A stretch of DNA of 64,000 bases from assembly GCF_010731575.1 (NCBI RefSeq), contig NZ_AP022617.1, positions 5,704,001 to 5,768,000 of the forward strand, read 5' to 3'. Of the stretch, positions 42,427 through 51,806 are shown in pieces. Made by a program: the position numbers and the translations under genes. This DNA comes from Mycolicibacterium monacense. Its GTDB lineage: Bacteria > Actinomycetota > Actinomycetes > Mycobacteriales > Mycobacteriaceae. The notes under the pieces were generated by a model that was given only the letters and a program-made list of their open reading frames with translations, was not told the origin of the DNA and did no database searches. Position 1 is the stretch's first letter. Each line of letters opens with the position of its first letter.

Positions 42427-43832
42427 CCCGAGGGGATTCAGTGAAGTCGCGCGGCCGTTGGATGCGGGTGGGCCTGGCGGCCCTGCTCGTGGTGACGCTG
42501 GCCGTCGGCGTCTACCTGGTGTGGCCGTCGCGTACCGGCAACAAGATCACCGCCTATTTCACCTCGGCGGTCGGCCTGTACCCGGGTGACGAGGTGCGCA
42601 TCGTCGGCGTCCCCGTCGGCAAGATCGACTCGATCGACCCGCGGGCCGAAGACGTCAAGGTGACGATGACGCTCGACCACGGTGTGCAGGTGCCCGCCGA
42701 CGCCAAGGCGCTGATGATCGCACCGAACCTGGTCGCCGCACGGTTCATCCAGCTCACGCCGGCCTACACCGGCGGTCCGGTCATGCAGGACGGCGCGGCC
42801 ATCGGCCTGGACCGCACCGCGGTTCCGGTCGAGTGGGACGAGGTCAAGGAACAGCTGACCGCGCTCAGCGCACAACTGGGCCCGCAGCAGGGTTCGATGC
42901 AGGGCCCGCTGAGCGCGTTCGTCAACCAGGCCGCCGACACCTTCGACGGCAACGGCGACTCGTTCCGGCAGGCGCTGCGCGAACTGTCCCAGACCGCGGG
43001 CCGTCTCGGCGATTCCCGCACCGACCTGTTCGGTACCGTGCGCAACCTCCAGGTGCTGGTGAACGCGCTGTCGAACAGCAACGAGCAGATCGTGCAGTTC
43101 TCCAACCACGTGGCCTCGGTGTCGCAGGTCCTCGCCGAGAGCACCGCCGACCTCGACAACACACTGGGCACGCTCAACCAGGCGCTGGTCGACGTCCGCG
43201 ACCTCCTCGACGAGAGCAACGATGCGCTGATCGGACAGATCGGCCGGTTGGCGGACTTCACCCAGATCCTCACCGACCACAGCGAGGACATCGAGCAGAT
43301 TCTGCACGTGACGCCCAACGGTCTGGCCAACTTCTACAACATCTACAACCCGGCCCAGGGCACCGTCGGCGGTCTGCTGACACTGCCGAACTTCGCCAAC
43401 CCGGTGCAGTTCATCTGCGGTGGCACCTTCGACGCGGGCGCGACGCCGGACAACTACAAGCGCGCCGAGATCTGCCGTCAGCGCATGGGTCCGGTGTTCA
43501 AGCGGATCGCGATGAACTTCCCGCCGCTGCTGTTCCATCCGATCAACAGCATCACCGCGTACAAGGGTCAGATCCTCTACGACACCCCGGAGACCGAGGC
43601 CAAGGCAAGGACGCCGGTGCCCTACCTGCAGTGGCAGAACGCGCCGGGCGTCACCCCGCCGGACCCCGCGGCCGCCGAAGCGGATCTCAACGCGCTGTTC
43701 CTGCCGCCCGCCCCGGCGGCGCCCGCCGCACCGGCTGCCCCGGCGGCTCCCGCGGCACCACCGCCACCCCCGGGTAACTCCCTCAACGGCGTCCCGTTGG
43801 GACCGCTGCCGGCCGAGGGAGGTGCTGGATGA
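42423..43832 (+). CDS. mce4D: Mce4D, MCE-domain subunit with Ala/Pro-rich tail
   Basis: 469 residues, slightly longer than Rv3496c (451). Span about 12-32 (VGLAALLVVTLAVGVYLVWP), MCE domain about 38-120, helical tunnel region to about 330, a globular end (FYNIYNPAQGTVGGLLTLPN, ICGGTFDAG) and a C-terminal tail of Ala/Pro repeats (about 415-455) ending GPLPAEGGAG. The longer tail is the main variation. ATGA overlaps on both sides (mce4C, mce4E). Confidence 0.94.
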   Translation: MTRGDSVKSRGRWMRVGLAALLVVTLAVGVYLVWPSRTGNKITAYFTSAVGLYPGDEVRIVGVPVGKIDSIDPRAEDVKVTMTLDHGVQVPADAKALMIAPNLVAARFIQLTPAYTGGPVMQDGAAIGLDRTAVPVEWDEVKEQLTALSAQLGPQQGSMQGPLSAFVNQAADTFDGNGDSFRQALRELSQTAGRLGDSRTDLFGTVRNLQVLVNALSNSNEQIVQFSNHVASVSQVLAESTADLDNTLGTLNQALVDVRDLLDESNDALIGQIGRLADFTQILTDHSEDIEQILHVTPNGLANFYNIYNPAQGTVGGLLTLPNFANPVQFICGGTFDAGATPDNYKRAEICRQRMGPVFKRIAMNFPPLLFHPINSITAYKGQILYDTPETEAKARTPVPYLQWQNAPGVTPPDPAAAEADLNALFLPPAPAAPAAPAAPAAPAAPPPPPGNSLNGVPLGPLPAEGGAG

Positions 43833-45016
43833 TCGTGCGAGGCAAGGTTTCTCGTGTCGGTTACCGGTCGATCGCGCTGGGCAGCGGGGCCCTGCTGTTG
43901 GCGGGGTGTCAGTTCGGCGGCCTGAACTCGTTGAACATGCCCGGCACCGCGGGTCACGGCGCGGGGTCCTACAAGATCAGCGTCGAGCTGCCCGATGTGT
44001 CGACGCTGCCGCAGAACTCGCCGGTGATGATCGACGACGTCACGGTGGGCAGCGTCTCCGGTATCAACGCCGTGCAGCGGTCCGACGGCACGTTCTACGC
44101 GGCCGTCGAATTGGCCCTCGACGGCAACGTCAACCTGCCCGAGAACTCGACCGCCAAGGTGGCCCAGACCTCGCTGCTGGGCAGCCAGCACATCGAGCTG
44201 GCACCGCCGCAGGACGAACCGGAGATCGGCAAGCTCAGGGAGGGCTCGCAGATCCCGCTCGAGCGGACCGGCCGCTACCCGACCACCGAAGAGGTGCTGT
44301 CCTCGCTCGGCGTCGTGGTCAACAAGGGCAATCTCGGTGCGCTGCAGGACATCACCGACGAGGCGTACGCCGCGGTGGCGGGCCGCCAGGACAGCTTCAC
44401 CGATCTGGTCCCGCGCCTCGCCGAGCTGACGACGTCGCTGGACCGCCAGACCGGCGACATCATCGCCGCGGCCGAGGGACTCAACCGCTTCGCCGGAATC
44501 CTGGCCCGCAGCAGGGACAGCCTCGGACGCACGCTCGACACACTGCCGGCCGCGCTGGACGTGCTCAACAAGAACCGCGCCAACATCGTCGACGCGTTCG
44601 CCGCGTTGCGCAGCTTCGCGATCGTGGGATCCCGGATCCTGTCGCAGACCAAGGACGACTTCGCCGCGGACTTCAAGGACCTCTACCCGGTGATCAAGTC
44701 GCTCAACGACAACGTCGACGACTTCATCAAGTCCCTCGAGTTCCTGCCGACGTTCCCGTTCCACTACAAGTACCTGCGTAACGCGGTGCGCGGCGACTAT
44801 CTGAACGTGTTCACCACGTTCGACCTGACGCTGCGCCGGATCGGGGAGTCGGTGTTCACCACCTCACTCGGACTCGACCCGAACATGAAGCGGATCAGCG
44901 AGGTCGTCAATCCGCCGGACTTCCTCACCGGCGCGATGGCCAACCTGTCGGGTCAGGCGGCGGATCCGTTCAAGATCCCGCCCGGCACGGCGACCCAACA
45001 CGAGGCGGCGCCCTGA
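43829..45016 (+). CDS. mce4E: Mce4E, lipoprotein subunit (LprN-like)
   Basis: 395 residues; the only lipoprotein of the six, with signal peptide and lipobox LLLAGC (Cys27), as in LprN (Rv3495c). MCE domain about 45-120 (YKISVELPDVSTLPQNSPVM), helical region (LVPRLAELTTSLDRQTGDII) and a C-terminal tail. Lipidation would anchor it in the membrane in place of the transmembrane span found in the others. Overlaps mce4D by 4 nt and mce4F by 1 nt. Confidence 0.95.
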   Translation: MIVRGKVSRVGYRSIALGSGALLLAGCQFGGLNSLNMPGTAGHGAGSYKISVELPDVSTLPQNSPVMIDDVTVGSVSGINAVQRSDGTFYAAVELALDGNVNLPENSTAKVAQTSLLGSQHIELAPPQDEPEIGKLREGSQIPLERTGRYPTTEEVLSSLGVVVNKGNLGALQDITDEAYAAVAGRQDSFTDLVPRLAELTTSLDRQTGDIIAAAEGLNRFAGILARSRDSLGRTLDTLPAALDVLNKNRANIVDAFAALRSFAIVGSRILSQTKDDFAADFKDLYPVIKSLNDNVDDFIKSLEFLPTFPFHYKYLRNAVRGDYLNVFTTFDLTLRRIGESVFTTSLGLDPNMKRISEVVNPPDFLTGAMANLSGQAADPFKIPPGTATQHEAAP

Positions 45017-46758
45017 TGCTGACCCGGCTGACCAAACTGCAACTGTCGATCTTCGCCGTCGTCACGGTCCTCACCGTCGGCGCGATCTCGCTGTTCTATC
45101 TGCACCTGCCTGCCGCGGTCGGCATCGGGGCCTACGACGTCACCGCCAAGTTCACCGCCGGCGGTGGCCTCTACGAGAACGCCAACGTCACCTACCGGGG
45201 CGTGACGGTCGGCCGGGTCGAGAAGGTGGGGCTGGCCGACGACGGGGTCGTCGCCTCGATGCGGCTCAACAGCGGCACCCCGGTGCCGGAGAACGTCACC
45301 GCGACGGTCAAGAGCGTCTCGGCGATCGGTGAGCAGTACATCGACCTGGTACCGCCGGAGCGGGTTTCGCAATCGATGCTGCGCGACGGGGCGAACATCG
45401 GACTGGACCGCACCGCGATCGGCCAGGACATCTCCGGGCTCCTCGAGGAAGCCGACCGGCTGGTCAGCAGCATCGGCGACAGCAGGATCCAGGAGGTGCT
45501 GCGCGAGACGTTCAAGGCGTTCAACGGCTCCGGTCCCGAGCTGTCGCGGCTGATCCAGTCTTCGCGGTTGCTGGTCGACGAGGCCAACGCGAACTACGAC
45601 GAGGTCTCACAGCTGATCGACCAGGCGGGTCCGTTCCTCGAGGCGCAGATCCGTAGCGGCGAAGACATCCGCGCGCTGGCCGACGGATTGGCCGACGTCA
45701 CCGGCAACGTGGCCGGCGCGGATTCGCAGCTGCGCACGACTCTGCAGACGGTGCCCGGCACCACCCGGGCGGCCAACACGACGTTCGAGGGCATCCGGCC
45801 GACCTTCCCGGTGCTGGCCGCCAACCTCGCGAACTTCGGCCGCATCGGCGTCATCTACAACAAGTCGCTCGAGCAGGCACTGGTGATCTTCCCGGCGCTG
45901 CTGGCCGCGCTGAACACCGTCGCAGGCGGTGTGCCGCAGGACGAGGGCGGCAAACTGGACTTCAAGATCCACCTCAACGATCCGCCCACCTGCTCGGTGG
46001 GCTTCCTGCCACCGACGGCGATCCGCACGCCGGCCGACACGACGCTGCGCGACCTGCCGGGGGATCTTTATTGCAAGGCCCCGCACAACGACCCGACCGT
46101 CGTACGCGGCGCCCGCAACTACCCGTGCATGGAGTTCCCGGGCAAGCGTGCGCCCACCGTGGCCCTGTGCCGCGATCCCAAGGGTTTCGTGCCGATCGGC
46201 AGCAATCCGTGGCGCGGACCGCCGGTGCCCATCGGTGAACCGATCCAGGATCCGCGGATGATCCTGCCGCAGAACAAGTTCCCGTTCATCCCCCCGCAGG
46301 TGGACCCCGATCCGGGGCCGCCGGCGGTGCAGCTGCCGCCGGGTGTGGCGCCCGGTCCGGGACCGGCTCCGCACGCGCCGTTCCCGCTTCCGGTGCCGCC
46401 GAGTGACCCGGGTGTTCCGGTGCCGCTGCCGTACTACGGGCCGCCGGATCACCTCGTCCCGCCCTACGGCCGCCCACCACCGGCGCCACCGCCACCGCCA
46501 CCGTCGCTGGCTCCGCCGCCACCGGCCGATGCACCGCCGGTGCCTGCGCCGGAACCGCCGCCGGGACCGGGTCCGCTGCCGGGTCCGCTACCCGCGGAGG
46601 CCCCGCTGGCCAGTGGTCCGATGACGGCCAGCTACGACTCCAGGACGGGCGTGTTCGCCGATCCCGCCGGCGGGATTGGCGTGTACGCCCCGGGCGCTGA
46701 CAAACTGGCGCCTGCGGAAAACTGGGCAGACCTGATGATGGCTCCAAGGCAGATGTGA
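45016..46758 (+). CDS. mce4F: Mce4F, MCE-domain subunit with proline-rich tail
   Basis: 580 residues. Span about 7-27 (LQLSIFAVVTVLTVGAISLF), MCE domain about 38-115 (FTAGGGLYENANVTYRGVTV), helices to about 300, Cys-containing segment (NDPPTCSVGFLPP, LYCKAPHND, YPCMEFPG), then over 100 residues of Pro-rich tail (about 410-540, e.g. PPYGRPPPAPPPPPPSLAPP), longer than in Rv3494c (564 total). The tail probably reaches into the cell wall. Ends with a conserved-looking WADLMMAP. Shares one base with each neighbour. Confidence 0.94.
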   Translation: MLTRLTKLQLSIFAVVTVLTVGAISLFYLHLPAAVGIGAYDVTAKFTAGGGLYENANVTYRGVTVGRVEKVGLADDGVVASMRLNSGTPVPENVTATVKSVSAIGEQYIDLVPPERVSQSMLRDGANIGLDRTAIGQDISGLLEEADRLVSSIGDSRIQEVLRETFKAFNGSGPELSRLIQSSRLLVDEANANYDEVSQLIDQAGPFLEAQIRSGEDIRALADGLADVTGNVAGADSQLRTTLQTVPGTTRAANTTFEGIRPTFPVLAANLANFGRIGVIYNKSLEQALVIFPALLAALNTVAGGVPQDEGGKLDFKIHLNDPPTCSVGFLPPTAIRTPADTTLRDLPGDLYCKAPHNDPTVVRGARNYPCMEFPGKRAPTVALCRDPKGFVPIGSNPWRGPPVPIGEPIQDPRMILPQNKFPFIPPQVDPDPGPPAVQLPPGVAPGPGPAPHAPFPLPVPPSDPGVPVPLPYYGPPDHLVPPYGRPPPAPPPPPPSLAPPPPADAPPVPAPEPPPGPGPLPGPLPAEAPLASGPMTASYDSRTGVFADPAGGIGVYAPGADKLAPAENWADLMMAPRQM

Positions 46759-47447
46759 TGACTGAACAATCGGCTTCGACCACGAAGCCGGTGCGCCGGC
46801 GCGCGTCCCGCGCGGCCGGCCCGGCGAACGGCACCGTCAGTGAGACGGTGGCCGCCGACCTGCGGGTCGAGGCACCGGCGACCATCCGGGTGCGCAGCCC
46901 GCGTCCGGCGGCGCCCCCACCGCGCCGTCAGCCGCACCGCAGGCTGGTCGCGGCGGTGGCGCTGGGCGGGCTCGCGGTCGTGCTGGCCGCGGTGACCACG
47001 CTGGTCGGGGTGTGGTCGGCGCAGCAAAGCGATGCCGACGCGACACAGGCCCGTCAGCAGCGGTTCGTCGACACCGCGGCGCAGACCGTGGTCAACATGT
47101 TCAGCTACACCCAGGACACCATCGACGAGAGCGTGAACCGGTTCGTCGACGGCACCAGCGGTCCGCTGCGCGACATGCTCAGCCAGGGCGAGAACGTCGA
47201 CAACCTCAAGGCGCTGTTCCGTGAGACCGAGGCCAGCTCCGAGGCCGTCATCAACGGTGCCGCGCTGGAGAAACTCGACGACATCGCCGACAACGCCTCG
47301 GTGCTGGTGGCGGTGCGCGTGACGATCACCGACATCGACGGCAACAACCAACCGTCGCAGCCGTACCGGTTGCGGGTGATCGTCCACGAGGACGACAACG
47401 GCCACATGACCGGGTACGACCTGAAGTACCCCGACGGCGGTAACTGA
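46758..47447 (+). CDS. Mce4-associated membrane protein Mas4A (Rv3493c-like)
   Basis: 229 residues. A basic, Pro/Arg-rich cytosolic N-terminus (about 1-70), one span (AAVALGGLAVVLAAVTTLVG) and an outer domain with the NTF2-like pattern of Mce-associated proteins (QRFVDTAAQTVVNMFSYTQD, VNRFVDGTSGPLRDML, YRLRVIVHEDDNGHMTGYDL). ATG 46758 shares its A with the mce4F TGA; the GTG at 46755 is the alternative. Mas proteins stabilise Mce complexes in characterised cases. Confidence 0.9.
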   Translation: MTEQSASTTKPVRRRASRAAGPANGTVSETVAADLRVEAPATIRVRSPRPAAPPPRRQPHRRLVAAVALGGLAVVLAAVTTLVGVWSAQQSDADATQARQQRFVDTAAQTVVNMFSYTQDTIDESVNRFVDGTSGPLRDMLSQGENVDNLKALFRETEASSEAVINGAALEKLDDIADNASVLVAVRVTITDIDGNNQPSQPYRLRVIVHEDDNGHMTGYDLKYPDGGN

Positions 47448-47941
47448 TGGGGAAGTGGTCGACCCGGCTGGCGGGTGTGGTGAGCGTGCTGTGCGCGGTG
47501 GCCTTCGTGGCGCTGGCCGCGGTGGGCGGCTCGCTGTTCTGGGAACGTGTCGAGACGCGCGGTGCGCAGCAGGCCGCGGCCGAACTGGCTCCGCTGGCGG
47601 CCGAGCAGATGCCGAAGGTCTTCGGCTACGACTACCAGACCGTCGAGCGCAGCCTGACCGAGGCGTACGCCATGCTGGCACCGGAGTTCCGCCAGGAGTT
47701 CCGTGACCGCGCCACCAAGGACATCATCCCGCAGGCGCGGGAACGTCAGGTGGTCAGCCAGGCCAACGTCGTCGGCGTCGGTGTGCTTGACGCGCAACGG
47801 GATTCGGCGCAGGTGATGGTGTACCTGAACCGCACCGTCATCGAGAAGAACGGTAAGCCGATCTACGACGGCAGCCGGCTGCGCGTCGACTACGCCAAGG
47901 TCGACGGCCGGTGGCTGATCGACTACATCACGCCGATTTAG
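47447..47941 (+). CDS. Mce4-associated membrane protein Mas4B (Rv3492c-like)
   Basis: 164 residues: one N-terminal span ([20 protein letters not shown]) and an NTF2-like outer domain ([60 protein letters not shown]). Last gene of the mce4 operon. ATG 47447 shares a base with the Mas4A stop. Its final 14 nt overlap the end of the convergent otsA. Confidence 0.9.
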   Translation: MGKWSTRLAGVVSVLCAVAFVALAAVGGSLFWERVETRGAQQAAAELAPLAAEQMPKVFGYDYQTVERSLTEAYAMLAPEFRQEFRDRATKDIIPQARERQVVSQANVVGVGVLDAQRDSAQVMVYLNRTVIEKNGKPIYDGSRLRVDYAKVDGRWLIDYITPI

Positions 47942-49379
47942 TATCGGCGAGCGCGTCGAGGAACGCCCTGGCCCACCGGTCGACGTCATGGGCGAGGACC
48001 TGCCTGCGCAGCGCCCGCATCCGACGGCGGCCCTCTTCCGGGTCCTGATTCAGCGCCGCCTCGATGGCATCCTTGACACCTTCGAGGTGGTGCGGGTTGG
48101 CCAGGTAGGCCTGACGGAGTTCGGCCGCGGCGCCGGTGAATTCGCTGAGCACCAACGCGCCGCCGAGGTCGCTGCGGCACGCCACGTACTCCTTGGCGAC
48201 CAGGTTCATCCCGTCGCGCAGCGGGGTGACGAGCATGACGTCGGCGGCGACGAAGAACGCGATCAGCTCGTCGCGGGGGACCGGCCGGTGCAGATAGTGC
48301 ACGATCGGGTGGCCGACGTCGCCGAACTCACCGTTGATGTGGCCGACCTGGCGCTCGATGTCCTCACGCATGGCGATGTAGCTCTCGACGCGTTCCCGGC
48401 TGGGTGTCGCCAACTGGATGAGCACGGTGTCGTTCCTGTCGACGCGGCCGTCCTCGAGCAGTTCGGAGAACGCCTCGAGGCGCACGTTGATGCCCTTGGT
48501 GTAGTCGAGGCGGTCCACGCCGAGCAGGATCTTGCGCGGGTTGCCCAGTTCGTTGCGGATCTCGCGGGCGCGCTGGCGCACGCTGCGGTTACGCGCCTTG
48601 CTGTCGAGTTCGGCCGAGTCGATCGAGATCGGGAACGCACCGACCTTCACCGTGCGGAACCCGACCTGCACCTCGCCGAAGCGCGACCGCACACCCACGC
48701 TGGCGCGCGAGGTGTTGGCGCCGGTCAGCCTGCGGGACAGGTACAGGAAGTTCTGCGCACCGCCGGGCAGGTGGAAACCGACGAGGTCCGCGCCGAGCAG
48801 ACCCTCGATGATCTCGGTGCGCCACGGCATCTGCATGAACAGCTCGACCGGCGGGAACGGGATGTGCAGGAAGAAACCGATCGTCAGGTCGGGCCGCAAC
48901 ATCCGCAGCATCTTCGGCACCAACTGCAGTTGGTAGTCCTGGACCCAGACGGTGGCCCCCTGTGCGGCGGCGCGGGCGGTCGCCTCGGCGAACCGCCGGT
49001 TGACCTCGACGTAGCGGTCCCACCACTTGCGGTGGTAGATCGGTTTGACGATCAGGTCGTGGTAGAGCGGCCAGAGGGTGGCGTTGGAGAAACCCTCGTA
49101 GTAGTCGGCGACGTCATCGGCCGACAGGGCGACCGGGTAGAGCTGTAGACCGTCCTCTTCGATGGGGTCCTCGGGGCTGTCCGGGATGCCGGCCCACCCG
49201 ATCCACGCGCCGCGGCGTTTGCGCAGCAGCGGTTCGAGCGCGGTGACCAGACCGCCGGGACTCCGTTTGATGGACGTGCTGCCGTCGGGCAGCCGTTCCA
49301 TGTCGATCGGCAGCCGGTTGGCCACCACGACGAAGTCGGAGTCTCCGGAGCCGACGCCTGGGTCGCCCTCCGAAGCCAC
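47928..49379 (-). CDS. otsA: Trehalose-6-phosphate synthase OtsA
   Basis: 483 residues, GT20 family: [20 protein letters not shown] with the glucose-6-phosphate-binding loop [79 protein letters not shown] (UDP-glucose/phosphate Arg and Lys) and [16 protein letters not shown]. Makes trehalose-6-phosphate for the trehalose of mycobacterial glycolipids. GTG 49379 directly abuts the stop of the small gene upstream. Position beside mce4 matches Rv3490. Confidence 0.96.
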   Translation of the reverse strand: MASEGDPGVGSGDSDFVVVANRLPIDMERLPDGSTSIKRSPGGLVTALEPLLRKRRGAWIGWAGIPDSPEDPIEEDGLQLYPVALSADDVADYYEGFSNATLWPLYHDLIVKPIYHRKWWDRYVEVNRRFAEATARAAAQGATVWVQDYQLQLVPKMLRMLRPDLTIGFFLHIPFPPVELFMQMPWRTEIIEGLLGADLVGFHLPGGAQNFLYLSRRLTGANTSRASVGVRSRFGEVQVGFRTVKVGAFPISIDSAELDSKARNRSVRQRAREIRNELGNPRKILLGVDRLDYTKGINVRLEAFSELLEDGRVDRNDTVLIQLATPSRERVESYIAMREDIERQVGHINGEFGDVGHPIVHYLHRPVPRDELIAFFVAADVMLVTPLRDGMNLVAKEYVACRSDLGGALVLSEFTGAAAELRQAYLANPHHLEGVKDAIEAALNQDPEEGRRRMRALRRQVLAHDVDRWARAFLDALADTKSA

Positions 49380-49544
49380 CTACGCCTCGAGCTTCGACGG
49401 TCCGATGCCGAGCATGGACAAGAAGACGCGACATTCGTCGGCGTCGACGGCGTACGCGGCGACGACTTTGCGGGCTTGGCGCGCGGTGCTGTCGGCCAGC
49501 GGCTCGACGTCGCCGATATCGGCTGGATCAGACTTTGCAGGCAT
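49380..49544 (-). CDS. 54-residue protein directly upstream of otsA (Rv3489-like)
   Basis: ATG 49544 to TAG 49380, with the stop touching the otsA GTG (TAGGTG, no spacer). The protein is acidic at the front and mostly helical: MPAKSDPADIGDVEPLADST, then ARQARKVVAAYAVDADECRV and FLSMLGIGPSKLEA. Size and place match the small gene Rv3489 before otsA in M. tuberculosis. Abutting genes suggest coupled translation and a partner role for OtsA. The ribosome site (TTGGAAC) is weak. Confidence 0.72.
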   Translation of the reverse strand: MPAKSDPADIGDVEPLADSTARQARKVVAAYAVDADECRVFLSMLGIGPSKLEA

Positions 49545-49590
49545 GTTCCAACTCTAGGCGACCGGCGCGCGGGCCTGCGACACGCCCGCG

Positions 49591-49596
49591 TAGGGT
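49591..49596 (+). promoter_or_regulatory. -10 element giving a probable leaderless mRNA
   Basis: TAGGGT fits TANNNT and ends 7 nt before GTG 49603. No ribosome site precedes the GTG, so the crotonase mRNA probably starts at the start codon. Confidence 0.5.
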
Positions 49597-49602
49597 GCTG
49601 CT

Positions 49603-50499
49603 GTGGCAGACGCCGAGCAGGTGACCTACGAGACCCTCGACGACGGGCGCATCGCGCGGATCTGGCTGAACCGGCCGCATACGCAGAACGCCCAGTCCCG
49701 GACGCTGCTGGTGCAGCTGGACGAGGCGTTCGGGCGCGCGGAGGCCGACGATCAGGTGCGGGTGGTGATCCTGGCCGCGCGCGGCAAGAACTTCTCCGCC
49801 GGCCACGACCTCGGATCCGAGGAGGCCATCGCCGAACGCGGCCCCGGTCCCGCGCAGCATCCGACGTTCCGGATCAACGGTGCGACCAGGCCCGCCATCG
49901 CGGAGAAGATCTACCTGCAGGAGTGGCACTACTTCTTCGAGAACACCCGGCGGTGGCGCGATCTGCGCAAGATCACGATCGCCCAGGTGCAGGGAAATGC
50001 GATCTCGGCGGGGCTGATGCTGATCTGGGCGTGCGACCTCATCGTCGCCTCCGACGACGCGAAGTTCAGCGACGTGGTGGCGGTCCGGCTGGGTATGCCG
50101 GGTGTCGAGTACTACGCCCACCCGTGGGAGTTCGGTCCGCGCAAGGCCAAAGAGCTGCTGCTGACCGGTGATTCGATCGACGCCGACGAGGCGCATCGCC
50201 TGGGTATGGTGTCGAAGATCTTCCCGCGCGCCGAACTCGAGGACAAGACGGTCGAATTCGCGCGCCGGATCGCCGCACTGCCGACGATGGCAGCACTGCT
50301 GGTCAAGGATTCGGTCAACGCCGCCGCCGACGCGATGGGATTCACCGAGGCACTGCGGCACGGCTTCCACATCCACGAGCTCGGGCATGCGCACTGGGCG
50401 GCGCACAACGAGAACCGCGTGGCCGTCGGCATGCCGCCGGACGTGCCGGACTGGCGCGAGCTGGGCGCACCGAAGTTGGCCCGGCGCGACGAGCCGTGA
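49603..50499 (+). CDS. Enoyl-CoA hydratase/isomerase family protein
   Basis: 298 residues, crotonase fold: IARIWLNRPHTQNAQSRTLL, oxyanion-hole segments AARGKNFSAGHDLGS and VQGNAISAGLMLIWACDLIV, then LGMPGVEYYAHPWEFGPRKA and a longer C-terminal helical part (FTEALRHGFHIHELGHAHWA). The second catalytic Glu position holds Val/Glu in GVEYYA, so hydratase activity is plausible but not certain. GTG 49603 is probably leaderless. Followed after 52 nt, across a palindrome, by an SDR gene. Specific pathway unknown; adjacency to steroid genes is suggestive only. Confidence 0.9.
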   Translation: MADAEQVTYETLDDGRIARIWLNRPHTQNAQSRTLLVQLDEAFGRAEADDQVRVVILAARGKNFSAGHDLGSEEAIAERGPGPAQHPTFRINGATRPAIAEKIYLQEWHYFFENTRRWRDLRKITIAQVQGNAISAGLMLIWACDLIVASDDAKFSDVVAVRLGMPGVEYYAHPWEFGPRKAKELLLTGDSIDADEAHRLGMVSKIFPRAELEDKTVEFARRIAALPTMAALLVKDSVNAAADAMGFTEALRHGFHIHELGHAHWAAHNENRVAVGMPPDVPDWRELGAPKLARRDEP

Positions 50500-50500
50500 C

Positions 50501-50528
50501 GTATAACTAGAACGCGTTTCAGTTATAC
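50501..50528. promoter_or_regulatory. 28-bp palindrome with KstR-like core upstream of an SDR gene
   Basis: Outer arms GTATAACT / AGTTATAC are perfect; the core TAGAACGCGTTTCA (50508-50521) fits TnnAACnnGTTnnA but with GC in the centre and TTC on the right. The longer symmetry is unlike the other sites in the window and may mark another TetR-family regulator. It sits 24 bp before the SDR start. Confidence 0.65.
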
Positions 50529-50551
50529 GGCCTACCTACCGGAGGATTCCC

Positions 50552-51397
50552 TTGCTGCTTTCCCAGCTCTCACTGGCGGATCGCACCTATCTGGTCACCG
50601 GCGGTGGCAGTGGAATCGGCAAGGGCGTCGCCGCCGCGATCGTCGCCGCCGGTGGTGACGTGATGCTCGCCGGACGCAACGCCGACCGACTTGCCGCCGC
50701 CGCCGACGAACTGTCCGCCGCGGCCGGTGACGGCGCGGGGCAGGTGCGCTACGAGCCCACCGACGTCACCAACGAGGACGAAGCGGCGCGGCTGGTGGAG
50801 GCCGCCACCGCATGGCGCGGCCGGTTGCACGGCGTCGTGCACAGCGCGGGTGGTTCGGAGACCATCGGCCCGATCACCCAGATCGATTCCGATGCGTGGC
50901 GGCGCACGGTGGACCTCAACGTCAACGGCACGATGTACGTACTGAAACACGCTGCGCGAGAACTGGTTCGCGGTGGAGGCGGATCGTTCGTCGGGATCTC
51001 GTCGATCGCATCGAGCAACGTGCACCGCTGGTTCGGCGCCTACGGGCCCAGCAAGGCCGCCCTCGACCACATCATGAAGCTGGCCGCCGACGAACTCGGC
51101 CCGTCCTGGGTGCGGGTCAACGGCATCCGTCCCGGTCTGATCCAGACCGACCTCGTCGGGCCGATCCTGGAGTCGCCTGAGGTGTCCGCGGACTACCGCG
51201 CGTGCACACCGCTGCCGCGGTTCGGGGAGGTCACCGACATCGCGAACCTGTCGGTGTTCCTGCTCAGCGATGCCTCGTCCTGGATCACCGGGCAGATCAT
51301 CAACGTCGACGGCGGCCACAACCTCCGGCGCGGCCCGGACATGTCGGGCATGCTCGAACCGCTCTTCGGCGCCGACGGGCTACGCGGGGTGGTCTGA
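50552..51397 (+). CDS. Short-chain dehydrogenase/reductase
   Basis: 281 residues: TGGGSGIGKGVAAAI cofactor turn, Asn/Gly segment HSAGGSETIGPITQ (HSAG in place of NNAG), Ser in GISSIASSN, YGPSKAAL (Tyr and Lys), and DASSWITGQIINVDGGHNLR end typical of SDRs. TTG 50552 follows GGAGGA at 5-6 nt. Just upstream is the 28-bp palindrome. Its substrate is unknown. The last 18 nt overlap the convergent DUF6632 gene. Confidence 0.91.
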   Translation: MLLSQLSLADRTYLVTGGGSGIGKGVAAAIVAAGGDVMLAGRNADRLAAAADELSAAAGDGAGQVRYEPTDVTNEDEAARLVEAATAWRGRLHGVVHSAGGSETIGPITQIDSDAWRRTVDLNVNGTMYVLKHAARELVRGGGGSFVGISSIASSNVHRWFGAYGPSKAALDHIMKLAADELGPSWVRVNGIRPGLIQTDLVGPILESPEVSADYRACTPLPRFGEVTDIANLSVFLLSDASSWITGQIINVDGGHNLRRGPDMSGMLEPLFGADGLRGVV

Positions 51398-51787
51398 GCG
51401 CTGCCCGACGCCCGAGACCTGCACCAGCGCCGACAGCACGACGGCCATCAGGAGCAGCGCGGGGACGTCGCCGAGCAGGTGGCCCATGTGGTGACCGCTG
51501 CCGAACGACTGCACGGCCATGATCACGGCGTGCACGACACTCGAGCACACGGTGAACCAGATCAGGCTGAGGTGGGCTTCGGGCCTTCGCGCCGCGATCC
51601 AGAGGAAGACCCCGAGTGTCGCGTACAGCCCGACGATCATCATGAAGTAGTCCGACTGGTGTGGCGCACCCTGATGCCAGGCCCACCCCGACGGCCACAC
51701 GACGGCCAGCGGATAGAGCAGCAGCGCGACGGTGCCGAAGACGGCGAGCGCGATCTGCAGCAGTCGGTAACTGGTCGACGGTCCCAT
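51380..51787 (-). CDS. DUF6632-like four-span membrane protein
   Basis: 135 residues with four predicted spans (LLQIALAVFGTVALLLYPLA, YFMMIVGLYATLGVFLWIAA, LIWFTVCSSVVHAVIMAVQS, LLGDVPALLLMAVVLSALVQ). Patterns VWPSGWAWHQG, HLSLIWFTVCSSVVHA and HHMGHLLGDVPAL resemble DUF6632 proteins. No known function. ATG 51787 is chosen; it is 19 nt after the upstream dehydrogenase gene on the same strand. Several conserved His lie at span ends. Confidence 0.72.
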   Translation of the reverse strand: MGPSTSYRLLQIALAVFGTVALLLYPLAVVWPSGWAWHQGAPHQSDYFMMIVGLYATLGVFLWIAARRPEAHLSLIWFTVCSSVVHAVIMAVQSFGSGHHMGHLLGDVPALLLMAVVLSALVQVSGVGQRSDHPA

Positions 51788-51806
51788 CAGGTCATTGTGG
51801 GCGCGC

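Noticed and set aside
43690..43790. CRISPR or tandem-repeat array in the GC-rich Ala/Pro codon repeats of mce4D and mce4F
   Set aside because: These are in-frame codon repeats coding for Pro/Ala tails, without spacers.
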